Below are positions 36,327 to 48,055 of a stretch of 64,000 bases of DNA, piece after piece. How positions within the stretch are numbered: position 1 is the stretch's first letter; each line of letters begins with the position of its first letter. Position numbers and translations under genes: made by a program. Source of the stretch: Archegozetes longisetosus. Taxonomy: Eukaryota; Arthropoda; Arachnida; Sarcoptiformes; Trhypochthoniidae. The stretch covers positions 11,039,855 through 11,103,854 of the forward strand of contig JAEMBT020000006.1 in assembly GCA_018873245.2 (NCBI GenBank), in the 5' to 3' direction. The notes under the pieces were generated by a model, which worked only from the letters and a program-made list of their open reading frames with translations, made no database searches and was not told the origin of the DNA.

Positions 36327-37962
36327 TAGTATGTGATAAAATTGTTTCGATAAACGCATTCAAAAGTTTAAATTTATTATCCTTTTTATTTGAAAAAATA
36401 ATAAAAAGATATATATGTCATTTTGGAGCGCAATTTTTTAAAATTCAAATGCAATGCATTAAAGTATTGCCTTTATTGCTGTGAGAACAAAATTAAAACG
36501 CATATGAGTCAATACTTAAAAATTATTGCACAAAATTGTTTGGTTATCGCGCTTCGCATTAAGTTGACCATAATTTACGGTAGCTTTTGTTTTTTATTTA
36601 ACAATTTATAATTTTTATCTAATAATACATATATTGCAGAATTTAAATATATAATTAGAATTAATTGTAATTATGTTTATCGCGAGAAAAGAAATGTCTA
36701 TTGACTTGCATCAAGTAATTGTAAAGATGCGTTTAGTAAAGGAATTACTATTTAGTGAGAGCCATGACTTGACAAAAGTTATCCCGCAAACTGCTCATAA
36801 AATTGTAGAGAAGTATAAACGATTCAAATCAGTTGTTTATCGCGAGGGAAGATGTCAGGAAAATATATTAACAAACAAAGAACAACACATTATCAAACAA
36901 CTGGTTATCAAAAACAAACGGGTCTGTTCAGTAAGAGTCGCTGATGAGTTTAATAACTCATACCATAAGAAAATTAGTCCTAAAACTATTATTAGAACTA
37001 TAAAACAATTTGAAATAAACCGTCAAATTGCTCAAAAAAGTTATATATTAATTTATGCAATTGTAAGAAACAAATGGAGATTGAGAAAAAATATCTTTCC
37101 AAGGATGATACTTTCTGGAACCGTGCTTTACGATCCGATGAAAGTAAATTTAACTTATTTGAATCAGATGGATGCATAAAGATCTGGAGAAAAGTTGGTG
37201 AAGAGCTAAATGAAGACTATTTACAACCGACTATAAAATGCAGCGGTGGATCAGTTTGCGTCTGGGGCTGTATGTACTTCAGTGGAACTGGAGAACTCGT
37301 CTTTATTGAAGAAATGATGGGCAGATATCTTCATGTTGATATTCTGAGCAATAATCCTAAGTAGCCGACGGAAAGACTTAAAATCGAACCCACTTTTAAT
37401 TTCCAACAAGACTATTATCTGAAACATATCTCCAAATTGGATAGAAAATTCTTCGAAGATAATGGTACCTCGCTATCGGATTGGTCGTCACAGAGTCCGG
37501 ATCTTAACGTTATTGAGCAATTAGGAGAGCATGTGGACATAAATATTCGAGAATATATTTCGAATAAAAATCCGTTAAAAAGTGCTATTCTGGAGGTATA
37601 GCATAATATTGTTCCCGAATTAAGAAGTTAGTAGAATCAGTGCCGAAACGTATTCAGACGGTTCAACAACGAAATGGTGGTCCAACAAAACATTAGTCAT
37701 TTATCTTTAATAATTTAATTGCAAAAACTTAAAATGTTATCGTCAAAACATATTTGTCCACGAAATTCAAACATCTCTTAATTATAATTAATTTATAATA
37801 CGTTAATAATGAAATTGTTTAATTTTGATAATAATTTTCAAAAGAGTATTATTTAGTGTTAATTTAGTTCAAGCTTCAATTTTTTTCATTAATTAATTTA
37901 AAAGTTCTAATCAGAATGTGATATTAAGCTACTATTTATCAAAACAATTTTGTCACATACTG
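36327..37962 (+). mobile_element. Tc1-like DNA transposon, about 1.64 kb
   Basis: Ends are TAGTATGTGATAAAATTGTT on the left and, reversed, CAGTATGTGACAAAATTGTT on the right, flanked by the TA duplication at 36325-36326 and 37963-37964. Length, terminal repeats of about 28 bp and the enclosed DD34E transposase identify a Tc1-family element. It is full length but its gene is broken. Confidence 0.92.
36673..37696 (+). pseudogene. Tc1-family DD34E transposase, inactivated
   Basis: The N-terminal frame (36673 to about 37060) starts MFIARKEMSIDLHQVIVKMR, the paired-like DNA-binding region of Tc1 transposases. After a frameshift near 37060 the next frame gives RSDESKFNLFESDG (first catalytic Asp) and GGSVCVWGCM. 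A TAG follows at 37362-37364. Then come FNFQQDYYLKH (second Asp) and SPDLNVIEQLGEH (Glu), 34 residues apart, so the DD34E triad survives. A TAG replaces an expected Trp near 37600 and another frameshift precedes KKLVESVPKRIQTVQQR. It ends ...GGPTKH then TAG. At least two frameshifts and two stops make it non-functional. Confidence 0.93.
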
Positions 37963-38093
37963 TATTTGCTTTCCCTACAATGGCAATTTGAAGTTTGAGA
38001 TGCAATATATGATATAATTCTTGAATATAATGATTGTAGCTTTTCTTATTGAACAAATGCAGCTCTCGCAACACTTTTCAATTATACTAATAT

Positions 38094-41000
38094 GAAGATA
38101 AAAATCACAATAGCCTTACATTTGGTGGGTTTTGAATTTCAATAATTTTAATGCGAGATATATTCTCAATTTATAATAAATACAAGTACGCGACTTAAAG
38201 TTTAAAGAAAATCGGATAGAGCATCTATTGGCATTTCTTTACAAAAAAAGCCAAGGCCAGTATTAATGGAAAGCCTTAGTCTCCGATTTTTCCTTCTGTC
38301 AAAAAAATGTGATGACAGATAAATACTTTGAGAGGTGCGAAGCATTTTATAAGCCAAATCTTCCAGTTGAAAAACTCTCAAAATTGGCTTGCATATTGCT
38401 AGATTTTAACGCCTTTTATCGGTAAGTGGCTTTACAACAATTTTTGGTGAAGAAGCTACCGAAGCCACAAAAGGACTAAAGAATTCTAAACTAGCTTTTA
38501 ATAGATAAGTTTTAATCCTATTGTTTAAACAATTAATGGAACGGGCATGCACTTGACTGAACAGAAGCTTAAGCGATTGCTATTTCACACGTGAACAATA
38601 CTTTCGCATAAGTTTAGTTGATTTTATATAATAATTATGTTGCGCTACACGGACTCAACTTTTCTATATTCAAGTAAAACAATCGTTGGCATGTGAAACT
38701 ATTTGAGTTGTCTGAATGGATATGGAATCTGCTGTTCACCACGTCCATTTTTATACTTTTAATCTTCTACTAAAAAGGATGAGAATTTGATAAAAAACGT
38801 ATTTATGATCATTGGTACCATCGACCAATAAATATTGTTTGATTAGTAATTCTTAAAAGATCCAGAGAAATTGATAAACTTTAGAGCAAGACAACTCATT
38901 CAGATTTCTGTTGAGTATATTTATATTAATCAATGAATGCATATTCATAATAATCAGTGATCGGTCAACTTTTCAACCATAGATTCTAAGTCATGTTAAT
39001 GAAAAAGGTTCGATTTTTGCTATGGCTAACACTATGATGCTGATCACGCGTTGTAATGACTAACTTATTATTATTATTAAAATTTATGTCTCGTCTCTCT
39101 TTTGTCAAACGCATGAGGGATTAATCCGGGATCAATACATAACATTGATCAGTCGACGGTACTACATGTTCACATTTAATCTGATGCATACATAAAGAGT
39201 TGAGTTACTTATCATGGGCATACTTATTTGGAAAAAGCTCCCTTCAAGCTATTCTATCGAATGAAGAATATAATAAATTTAACTGTATTCAATACATAAA
39301 ACTCAACTTATTAGTGACACACTTCCTTCAGTTCAAACACTATTTCATAAACTTTTATAATTCATTAGGTGTGGAGAAATTACTGTAAACATAGTCCGGG
39401 TGTTATTTAGACATGTGTTAAGATATCTACTGAGCAAACCCTGTTAATTATAACATACCTAAGGGTTAGTCAAATAATTAAACACAAATTCTTTTCAACA
39501 TATTTTTGATTAGTTTCAGATCATAATTTAATTTTCAATCAAACAACCATTAAAGAATGTGAAAACAATTATTCGATCTAAAATACACAAAACTGTAAAT
39601 TAAAAATTTAGAGTAAACAGCATTTAATTTTGCAAAACTTGTACTTGTTTAGGTTTATACAAACACTGATTTAGTATTAAGCGCTCATATTTTTAGTGAT
39701 TAAAAGCTTCCTAATCCTCATCTATATCTCTATTACCTATCCTTAAAGTTCAGACTTATTAGATTGAATTCATTTTTTATTTTGTGTTTGTTTTGTTTTT
39801 CTAGACTTCAAAACAATTTGACTTTAACGTGAACTTTTTCCAAGTAATTATACAATCGTTTGCAAGACCTCGGGAAGTGGTTTTCGATGTTAACATACAG
39901 AGAAAACTAACTATCGAACTAGTCTTAAAGATTGGGATCAAAATTGCTTTAAAAACTAAATGAAAATAATAAAATGTACGCGGAGTAAAAAGTATGCTTT
40001 CATTTGATCTAAAATTCCTTCAGTCCATAATTATAGCGCATCCAACTTGAAACTTCGAAAATTTCATTTAAGCATAAATTTTGAACCAACAGCTTGAATT
40101 ACTTGAAAATTGTATCAAATTAAAGGTATTATAAGACTTTATTAGGAAATATATAAATTTTTGAAACTTAATTTGCAAAATTTAAATTTTAATAAATTAA
40201 TCAGTTTTAGCAGTAAATTCATAATAAAATAAGAACATTGTAGTTATTTAAATTAGTGAAATTTGAAAAAGTTGTTAAGATTTTAATTTTACAATCTAAA
40301 TTTCAAAAATATTTCTTGATAAAGATTTAGTTTGATACAATTTTCAAGTAGTTTGGGCTCTAGTTCTAAAGTTGTACTCAAATAGAATTTTTGGAGTTTC
40401 GAGTTGGATGCACCATAGTTATGAGCTGAAGAATTTTTAGGTCAAACAAGAGCATATGCATTGACTTATTTTTAAAGTAGCTTTGATTCGACTCGTTAAA
40501 ACTTTAATTAGATAGTCAGTTTTTTATTTATGTTAACATCAGTTAAGTATAGACTTTTGGAAACTTTGATTAGCAGTTTTGTGAAACATTTGTTGCCAGC
40601 CCATAGGCTATCCATGAAAAATTTCATACAAGTTGACTAACGTTTGAGATTACAGAATGCCCAAAGCCACCTATCGAGGTTTTGCAAATGATTGTACATA
40701 AGCATTTAGCTGACATAAGCTTTTGTTCTCGAGTGCTATTCTTCTATTCGCTAATACTAAACATTTAATACCATCACTTCAAATATCGAAAACATCTTGA
40801 AAATATATTCATATCTGTAAAGCACTTTACACACTCTAAGAATGTTTCTCAATATTAAAGTTAAAGAGCTAGAACCCAACTGTGGATGAGTTGAATCTAT
40901 AGATAATCGCGAGTCAATAACAAATTAATAACTAGATTTGCATTGCTATGATATACCATTGGAACTGCTTTTCAAATAAATCGCATTACTTTATCCGAAC

Positions 41001-41410
41001 CGATAAGATATGATTGAGTTTATAGTAAACAATAAAAGTGTTCAATCTTGTGTAATGCTTTTTGAATTGCTTTTATTAAGATTTTTTACTATATATGAAA
41101 GTACTTGATATTTTTTCGACAGTATTTGAAATAATAGTACTATTATTAATCTCATATTACATTCAAAACTAAATCTCACAATCACTTAGGCGATTTTTAA
41201 AAAATACAAAAAATCCTATAGAACATACGGCTTAACTGCTATTGACTTTTGTAAAGCACTTAGCTATATGTCTAAACTGAAAGGGTTTTGCTGCAGCAAA
41301 TATTATAAAATTATATTTCCAGTCATTTCATTCTTTGTGCACATTCGGAGTTCAAAGCTTAATATTTCGAAACGGACTAGAAGCATTACTTTTGTGCTCA
41401 AATGAAAATA
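38094..41410. other. AT-rich intergenic sequence
   Basis: No recognised gene. A 50-codon open frame at 38267-38425, ending at a good splice donor, is described separately. The frame at 39200-39388 shows no family features. The remainder is featureless by eye. Confidence 0.35.
38267..38421 (+). other. Possible orphan exon, unrecognised
   Basis: An open frame including ...VMTDKYFERCEAFYKPNLPV and ILLDFNAFYR ends at CG|GTAAGTG, a strong splice-donor match. Its residue mix is more protein-like than most frames here. I do not recognise a family, no upstream acceptor is certain, and chance is quite possible. Confidence 0.2.
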
Positions 41411-41418
41411 GGATAAAC

Positions 41419-42089
41419 CAGTGGTTCCCAAACTTATTTCTCGCGGACCACCTGAACGTTTAAAAAATTATCGAGACCCTTTACTGAGATTTTTTCAATT
41501 AAACATTCATTCAATTAAAACCATGAAATTTTTCATTACTACAAAAGCTCATCAATATTAAGAAGTTTTAGCCAATGAAAGACTAAATCACGTTCTACTT
41601 TTAATTTGTATCTATATTTATTTTATAAACAAATAAGACTAAAGAAAGTATTTTCGTATAAATTTATCGAAGGAAAAAATATTAATTGATCGACAACGAT
41701 TTAAGATAATTTGTGTATTTTTCAACACCAATCCTGAAAAAAGTTAGTTCTGTACTATTGTAATTCATTCTCAAATATTCCTTAATTTAATTTATATGCT
41801 GAAAAGAATGAATGCAGTACTCAGTGATTCATAATCCTCCACAAAGAATAATTTGAATTTATCTTATATGTACTATTATGTATTTAGTTTATAGTTTTCT
41901 AGATTAAAATTTAAAATACTTTAAGTACTTTCACTAATTTATAGGCCTTTTAAAGTTCGAAAAGTATTCACTAAGAATCTGATGCCGTGATCACTTCTTA
42001 CATATATTTTTTAATAAATAGTACTGCGGCCCATCAGAAACTTTTTGCGGCCTTCTTTTGGACTGCTATCCACCATTTAGGAATCTCTG
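41419..42089. mobile_element. Non-autonomous hAT element (CAGTGGTTCCCAAA ends)
   Basis: The left end CAGTGGTTCCCAAACTT is the classic hAT terminus, followed by CGCGGACCACC. The reversed right end is CAGAGATTCCTAAATGGTGG, then GGCCGC words. The 8-bp duplications GGATAAAC (41411-41418) and CGATAAAC (42090-42097) agree at 7 of 8. The element is 671 bp, AT-rich inside and non-coding. Confidence 0.88.
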
Positions 42090-42424
42090 CGATAAACTAT
42101 AAATTGACGTGAACCATAAGGAAGATAATTGTCTGATATATAGCGGTCGATACGGCTATTGTTATATAGTGGGCTCTAATCAAAGTCCTCAGAAAGCATT
42201 TTTACTTACTTATTATCATTGATTTGATCAATGTACAGTCAAACTAAGCATGTCTTGGTTATCAATATTAAATAATTTTTTAATCATATCCGATAAAGTA
42301 GAATTTTGTTTGCATTTTAAAAGTCGAACATAAATACAGAAGATTAGAAAATGAATAATCATTTTTTAATTACTTTTGAATTTAGACTTCACACTTTAAA
42401 GTCATTAATGAGCACAATTTTGTT

Positions 42425-42664
42425 TTGGTCGGCGTGTTCTTATCGTATTGCCTAAGTAATTTACTTAAAATGAAATTTCTAAACAATATAAACTGGAGAC
42501 GCGGCAAACCTATTCATGAAATTGAAAGGAATTTGATTTTATTGAATCATGGAAGTGGTCTGACAAATCAAAAAATTCCTCACAGATTACAAAGTATTCT
42601 CGGAGCGAATGAGGTCACACTAAGTATTAAAGTTGAAACTTTAATAAAATTTGATAAACTTTAG
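42425..42664 (+). other. Unrecognised open frame
   Basis: A 79-codon frame with no ATG at its first codon and no recognisable motif. RRGKPIHEIERNLILLNHGS is its most ordered stretch. Probably chance or an eroded transposon piece. Confidence 0.15.
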
Positions 42665-42927
42665 AAATGGCGAGAGAAGACAAACAAAAAAGATAAATAA
42701 AAGGTTAAGACATATCCAGTTTAACTTTACTATTACTCTAATTAGATGCTGAGACTTGCAGGCGAAGTAACCTTTCCTATAGAACACATCTGATTGTCCA
42801 CTGTATCAAATTAAATCAATTATTAAAGTTCAAAGTTAATTGATAAAGTTAGTCGATCTTCAAAGGTGACTAAGTTTTAAGATGTACTAAGACTAAAACC
42901 TTGATGAGTCATACATGAAAGTATATA

Positions 42928-43385
42928 TAGTAGACACTAGATATTTTGAAACCGCCTATTTCGGAATACCATCTATTTTGAACCTCTAAAAATGTTCCGT
43001 CATTTCTCCATAAGGAATAATGTTAAGTGACCGTCTATTTTGAAATACTCAGTATTTTGAACCAATTTGAACATCAGTCTATATTTTGTGTATCTCTTTA
43101 TTTTGAAATATCTGTCAGATAGCTCAAGGTATAATAACATATCAAATTTTCACAAAAAATCATTGTTATTAAGACTGCTGAGCAGTTCAGGTTCCAGAGA
43201 TTCGCAAACGAAACTCAAACCTGAACCACAATCTAAATAAAATCTTAGCCTTAATCATTCAAATATTGCATTTTGAGCGAAATCTTTGTTTCGAGCATTT
43301 TTCAATATACCGACTATTTTGAAAATTCGCCATTTTGAACAAAATTTGTTGGCAAAAGCAGGTTCAAAATAACAGGGTTCTACTG
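42928..43385. mobile_element. pogo/Tigger-like MITE with TA duplication
   Basis: The reversed right end, CAGTAGAACCCTGTTATTTT, matches the typical start of pogo-group elements. The left end TAGTAGACACTAGATATTTT is its diverged partner. TA dinucleotides flank both sides (42926-42927 and 43386-43387). TATTTTGAAA words recur throughout both halves. 458 bp, no transposase frame. Confidence 0.8.
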
Positions 43386-43387
43386 TA

Positions 43388-45633
43388 TTCTAAAACTCTC
43401 AGTTTCTAATTGAAGTAATAGCACTTGTTAATATTAAAAATTTAGTATTCACTGCATAGTAATTGAATATCAGTCTTTTACTTTAAAAAAAATAGATAGA
43501 AATTCAAATACTTCAGTATATTTTGAACTAGTAATGTTCATGTGGTTCTATGTCTTAATTTAAAGATTGATAGGTTGTCCAGTAGAAATCCATTAGTCTT
43601 GAACTTCCTAGTCCTTCATGTGATATATGATTACTTATGATATATAAAAATTATTTGTATAACTAATTTATTTAATGTATTTTTTGTGTATTAACTATGT
43701 TAAAAGCATCCTGTTGTGTGAAAGATGATTGAACTACTGATGAGAAACATAAAAAATTAATAGTAGTTTGATGTAGGTTTACAAAATAGATTGTAAAAAA
43801 TTAATCGAAAATCTTTAGCGGATTATTCAAATCACTAGATTATAATTGTGAGAATTAAATGAGTGCTATCCAAAAAGAAAATGTTATTAACCTATTAAAC
43901 TTGGGATTTACTAACTCTTAGTTGTTTGAATAAACAAATGCGATATAAGTTAAGGCTACTCTATATTGTAATTAATTTAAAAAGGTGTTATGGCTATAGA
44001 TCTCCTAAATTTGATGAAGAATTGATAGTATTCTACAGAATGAGTGGCAGTAAACGATGAGTCTCAATATTCAGCTTCGTATTAGTCTCAGTTTATATTT
44101 TATCGTTTGCATAAGTTATAAGTCTAATATGTTATTAACCAAACACTTGCAATGAAAACGGAATTTCGATAAAAAGATACGCTTGTGATCTGTTGAAGTA
44201 ACGTGTTTTTGTTGGAAAATTAGTGTTCACAAGATAAGGCTCAGACCGACCCCACTTCATGGTGGATCCTTACAAATTAGTCTATGAGTTATACTGCACA
44301 GATGGAACTTAATAATCCGCGGCAACAACAAGTAAAAAGCCGTTGCTATGTCAACTTCTCTGTGATGCACACCAGTTTTGTTAGATTTGATTTCCGGTTC
44401 TCTTTGATTACTATATTGAATATGAAATAAGTTTCTTAATATCCTCTGTGTCGTGATTTGATAGAGAGTATGTGATCTCAACGCATCACTTCTACGTGCT
44501 ATCAACGATTATTAAGTTTTTGAATGCATAGTCCGAATGAGCTCTCCAGATTATAGTCCCCAATAATTTGCTGAATGTAACAATATTAGCTCCATATCTT
44601 ATGCTGACTCAACTCAATCGAAAGAGAAAATTAGTTTTACCGATTAAATAGTTATAACACCATATAGGGATGCATTTCTATCTGAATTGATGTTTTAAGG
44701 AAACTAATTTACTTTCAGAGGAGCTTCTATCTGTTTTTCGACCATAGTATCCATCGAACATCTTACTACAGGAGCTTACTACTATTTGAATTTAGAATGA
44801 GGATTCTAAAATTTTATTTATAATATCTTTTTTTAAATATTTACAATCATATTATATGTAAAAACAAAAACGAAAAAATAGATTTTTATCTGAATCAATG
44901 TGTTCAGCATTCTCTACACCATTCTTATCAATGGAGTAACGAACAGCAAATTCAATACTATTTGTTGCAATGCACACAATAATAATTTTTTATGTGATTT
45001 TTTTGAAAGATAAAACATATTTATAGAAACAAAATAAATAATATGCAGTGAATTCCATATGTTGTGATGTATTGAGAATCGAAAGATCATATTTTAATGT
45101 GTGCCATGCGAAAGACTGACCATACCATTAATATGAAACAAGCATTTTTAGATACTATAGATCGACCTCTCCCGTGAATTTATAGCGGGTATTAGACAAT
45201 CTTTTGTTCGCTGGTGTTGAGGTTCCAAAATCTGAATTAATTGGTCTCTTTGTGATACAAAAACATGTCAAATATCTGAACGAATATCTCCGAAATCTAG
45301 ATCAATATAAAGAGAAAAAAGTATGAGTCAGGTATTTCTCTTCATATTAATTATTATTTATAATATCGAGTTCAAGAGCAATTAATCTTAGTGATTAATT
45401 ACTTTGTAATTTGTTAAAAGTATAGATGTGAAGATAGCTAGTGATTTATTAGTCATAAAGATTTTTAATCTCATTATTGTGATTTCATGAAGTGATTCAT
45501 CTTAATTTTGGAGTCGTTGGACACCACTTAATAATATTAGAAGTAAACTCATATCAATTTCTGAGTTCACTTCTCTTTTTCATCAGAATTTCACACGAAG
45601 GTCATATTCTCATTGAAGCTATATTCTCATAAA
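43388..45633. other. AT-rich intergenic sequence
   Basis: No gene recognised. The reverse-strand open frame at 44257-44505 has no family motif. A locally richer patch near 44240-44280 has no identified structure. Confidence 0.35.
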
Positions 45634-45641
45634 ATATTAGC

Positions 45642-46200
45642 TATAGGTGCGCGGATCATGGGTTTATGCAACCAGACCCGAACTACTTATTTCTAAAAAT
45701 TAGGCCCGACCCGAACCGCGTTTACCCGCGGGTCGAATCGCTACAATTATATAATATTGAAACTTTAGCACAATCTTATGAAACATTAGTTCACATTCAA
45801 ATTATTAATAGCTTTGATGAATAACACTGTTTTCAATTAGTTATTTGTCTTAATTACACTTTGTTCGAATTATTTTTGAGGTTTCCATACTTTTTAGACA
45901 ATGATTTGAAATTTAAAGTATTGTAAGTAACAGTTGAGCCTAAAGTAATGCATTCTGTAATATAATACTAACATGAACAGAAATCTATTCATTCAATGAG
46001 TCATACATTTTGATATGTTTTTGTTTTTTTAAACTCTTGTTCTAAATCCTATAAATATGCGGTTCTTTGCGGGTAACCCGCGGTTCTAAGCAATAGACCT
46101 GACCTGAACCGCGATCTTTAAAAAAAACTGGAACTGACCCGATCCGAACTGCGATTTACCCGCGGGTAGAACCGCTGAGTGGTTCACCCGCGCACCTATA
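45642..46200. mobile_element. Non-autonomous hAT-like element with perfect 13-bp TIR and perfect 8-bp TSD
   Basis: Ends are TATAGGTGCGCGG and its exact inverse, flanked by identical 8-bp repeats ATATTAGC (45634-45641 and 46201-46208). The subterminal ~100 bases on each side carry copies of ACCCGCGGGT, CCCGAACC and GAACCGC in inverted arrangement. The centre is AT-rich. The intact ends and duplication suggest this is the youngest such insertion in the window. No coding frame, so mobilisation would need a transposase from elsewhere. Confidence 0.95.
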
Positions 46201-46208
46201 ATATTAGC

Positions 46209-47631
46209 CTATTCTATATGATATATACTATTGAGAATTGCGTGATATACGAGACCTTCTAATTTCTATTATAACTATACTGTCATGCAATTTAATAAGA
46301 TGTCAAACCCAACAATTATTATATATAGAACTGTCAATTAGCTACATATTTAAGCTTAGGATCGTTGGCTTTCACTTATATTCGTGTTTCCATCCCACAA
46401 ACACATTGTTCTTAGACATTGAAGTCCGAAATTCATAGGTAGAGAACATTACATTGCTAAACGCGGACTCGATGTCAGTTCGAACTGGACCACCCATAAA
46501 CTGTTTATTATCTTACATTACAATCGATACAAAAATGAAAACTGTTATGATTATATGTAGCATTAAGTTGAAAAATTTAGTCAAATTTATAAATTCCTAA
46601 ATGTGAAACTGATTTCAGTATAAATTAGGTTGATCTGTTAATTGGTATCACATTTGAATCAGTTATTTGAAATATTTAGATGAAAATCGTTCATTCACTT
46701 CCAGATAGTGTCGATTAATATTATAGAAAAGATTAAAGGCGAAAAGCAATTCTATCGAACGGATTTCCACCGAAGAGGATTTTGCAGGTCAGTTTAGCCG
46801 AATCCTTTGATCTCTCTAATCCTTAGCTTTATGTATTAATGAATTTTAATCATAAGCACATTATGGAAGAGATAATTTTGTTTAAGTGTGTAAATTTTTC
46901 TATAAGATAGTTGAGCGTTCTCGTAATAATTTAACCCAAGTGGGAATAGTGTTGCGAAGCCGCCTCACATCATACTCAACTTAAGCTGAATTACTTTCAT
47001 AGAGCGGTAGTGGTCCCTATGTGACACCTCATAGAGTTAGGTGAGAAAGATCGATCAATAAAACTCAAAGATATAAAAATCAGTCGAAAAATTAAGTTTC
47101 AACTCAAATGTCATGTTAAATTCTCTTTCAATGGAAAGCCATTCGACAGAAATGCCAGGAGTCGAGATCAAAAACTTCATAAGAGCCTTAGTATTGGATT
47201 ATCGCTTGTAAAATCTTAAGAATAAGCTGGGCACTTTAACTTCTAGTAGATCTTCTTTCAATTTTATATACTATTACATCACAGACGTTCGTAGAAAATG
47301 TCAAAGTATTACCAGATATGAAGCGCTTTACTCGCAGACATTTCTCATTTTGAGGATTAATTGCATTTTTAATTGGGGAGGGAAATAGTCGATAAATGAG
47401 CTTGAAATGAAATGAAATGATATATCGTACTTATTGACGCGTCAATCCCATGAATTTCTGTGGATTTTAGAAACTTAAAATCTTGATATCAGCCTGCCTC
47501 AAAAAGTGTTCATTAATCAAGAGATCTTTTTCTTGAATTTAGATCTTTCATTACTAACAGTTCTAATGGTTGAATAGATAAATAATCCTTTCCTTTAAGC
47601 TATACGTTGAGGGGTTCTCTATTTTGCTTAC
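46209..47631. other. AT-rich sequence 3' of the receptor exons
   Basis: The C-terminal exon(s) of the receptor on the minus strand should lie here or beyond. I could not identify one. A frame near 46960-46905 (minus) with several Arg residues is not convincing. The + frame at 46238-46438 is unrecognised. Confidence 0.35.
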
Positions 47632-48055
47632 CTTTTATTCATAATTAATAAAATAATTGGATTGAACATGGAATTAGACATTGCCAACCAATATATTCCT
47701 AAATAAATGTGTTGAATAAATTCTGACAGGATAACTTCTGGCCACTGATAAGTGCAAAGGAAATAAGAATGATATGGCAGCCAACATATTCCAAACACTG
47801 ACACAACTAATACAACAAAAACAATATACAAGATTAGTGTAAATTACAAAAGTATTTGAGATAAGTTGACTGAAAAACTAACCGCATATAAGCATTCGTA
47901 CAACATTCTGCTTGGATCGAATCAAGCCTTGCTGGACTTGAGTTACTTCTCCAATTTCTCGACTTCCCCATAATACTCGGCCCATTAGTGAATAAGCGAT
48001 TGCCATTGTGGCCATCGGCAAAATGTACGTCAGTAATAGAAAGGCAATGTTATAA
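47632..48055 (-). CDS. Tachykinin/natalisin-type neuropeptide receptor (class A GPCR), partial: TM5 to TM7
   Basis: Two minus-strand exons, 48055-47883 and 47806-47632, flank a 76-base intron (donor G|GTTAGT, acceptor TATTAG) and join in phase to 116 residues. Exon A reads YNIAFLLLTYILPMATMAIA, SLMGRVLWGSREIGE and RSKQNVVRM: TM5 and intracellular loop 3. The MGRVLWGSR-x-IGE signature is that of arthropod TkR86C/natalisin receptors. Exon B reads VVSVFGICWLPYHSYF (TM6 CWLPYH) and IQHIYLGIYWLAMSNSMFNP then IILLIMNKR (TM7). The usual TM7 motif NPxxY reads NPIIL. Exon A begins after a good acceptor (CTTCTTAG) and exon B ends at AAAAG|GTAAGC, so the gene continues both ways. The N-terminus, TM1-4 and tail exons were not found. 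Expected role: plasma-membrane receptor for tachykinin-like peptides, coupling to G proteins. Confidence 0.92.

Larger units (their letters stand above)
35938..38093. mobile_element. Older palindromic element interrupted by a Tc1 copy
   Basis: Sequence from 35938 (ATATTAGTATAATTGAAAAG) to about 36070 is the inverse of 38093 down to about 37963. The arms are about 130 bp with modest divergence, and TA lies at the outer ends. The Tc1 element at 36327-37962 sits directly against the inner end of the right arm. About 250 bp of the older element's interior remain on the left. Without the insertion the older element would be about 520 bp, a Tc1/mariner-type MITE size. Confidence 0.8.

Noticed and set aside
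44257..44505. 82-codon reverse-strand open frame
   Set aside because: No recognisable family, no splice context and composition like surrounding non-coding DNA.
46900..46965. Minus-strand Arg-rich frame considered as the receptor's C-terminal exon
   Set aside because: The sequence after the expected phase does not give the F-R-x-Y/F start of helix 8 seen in relatives, and no acceptor fits well.
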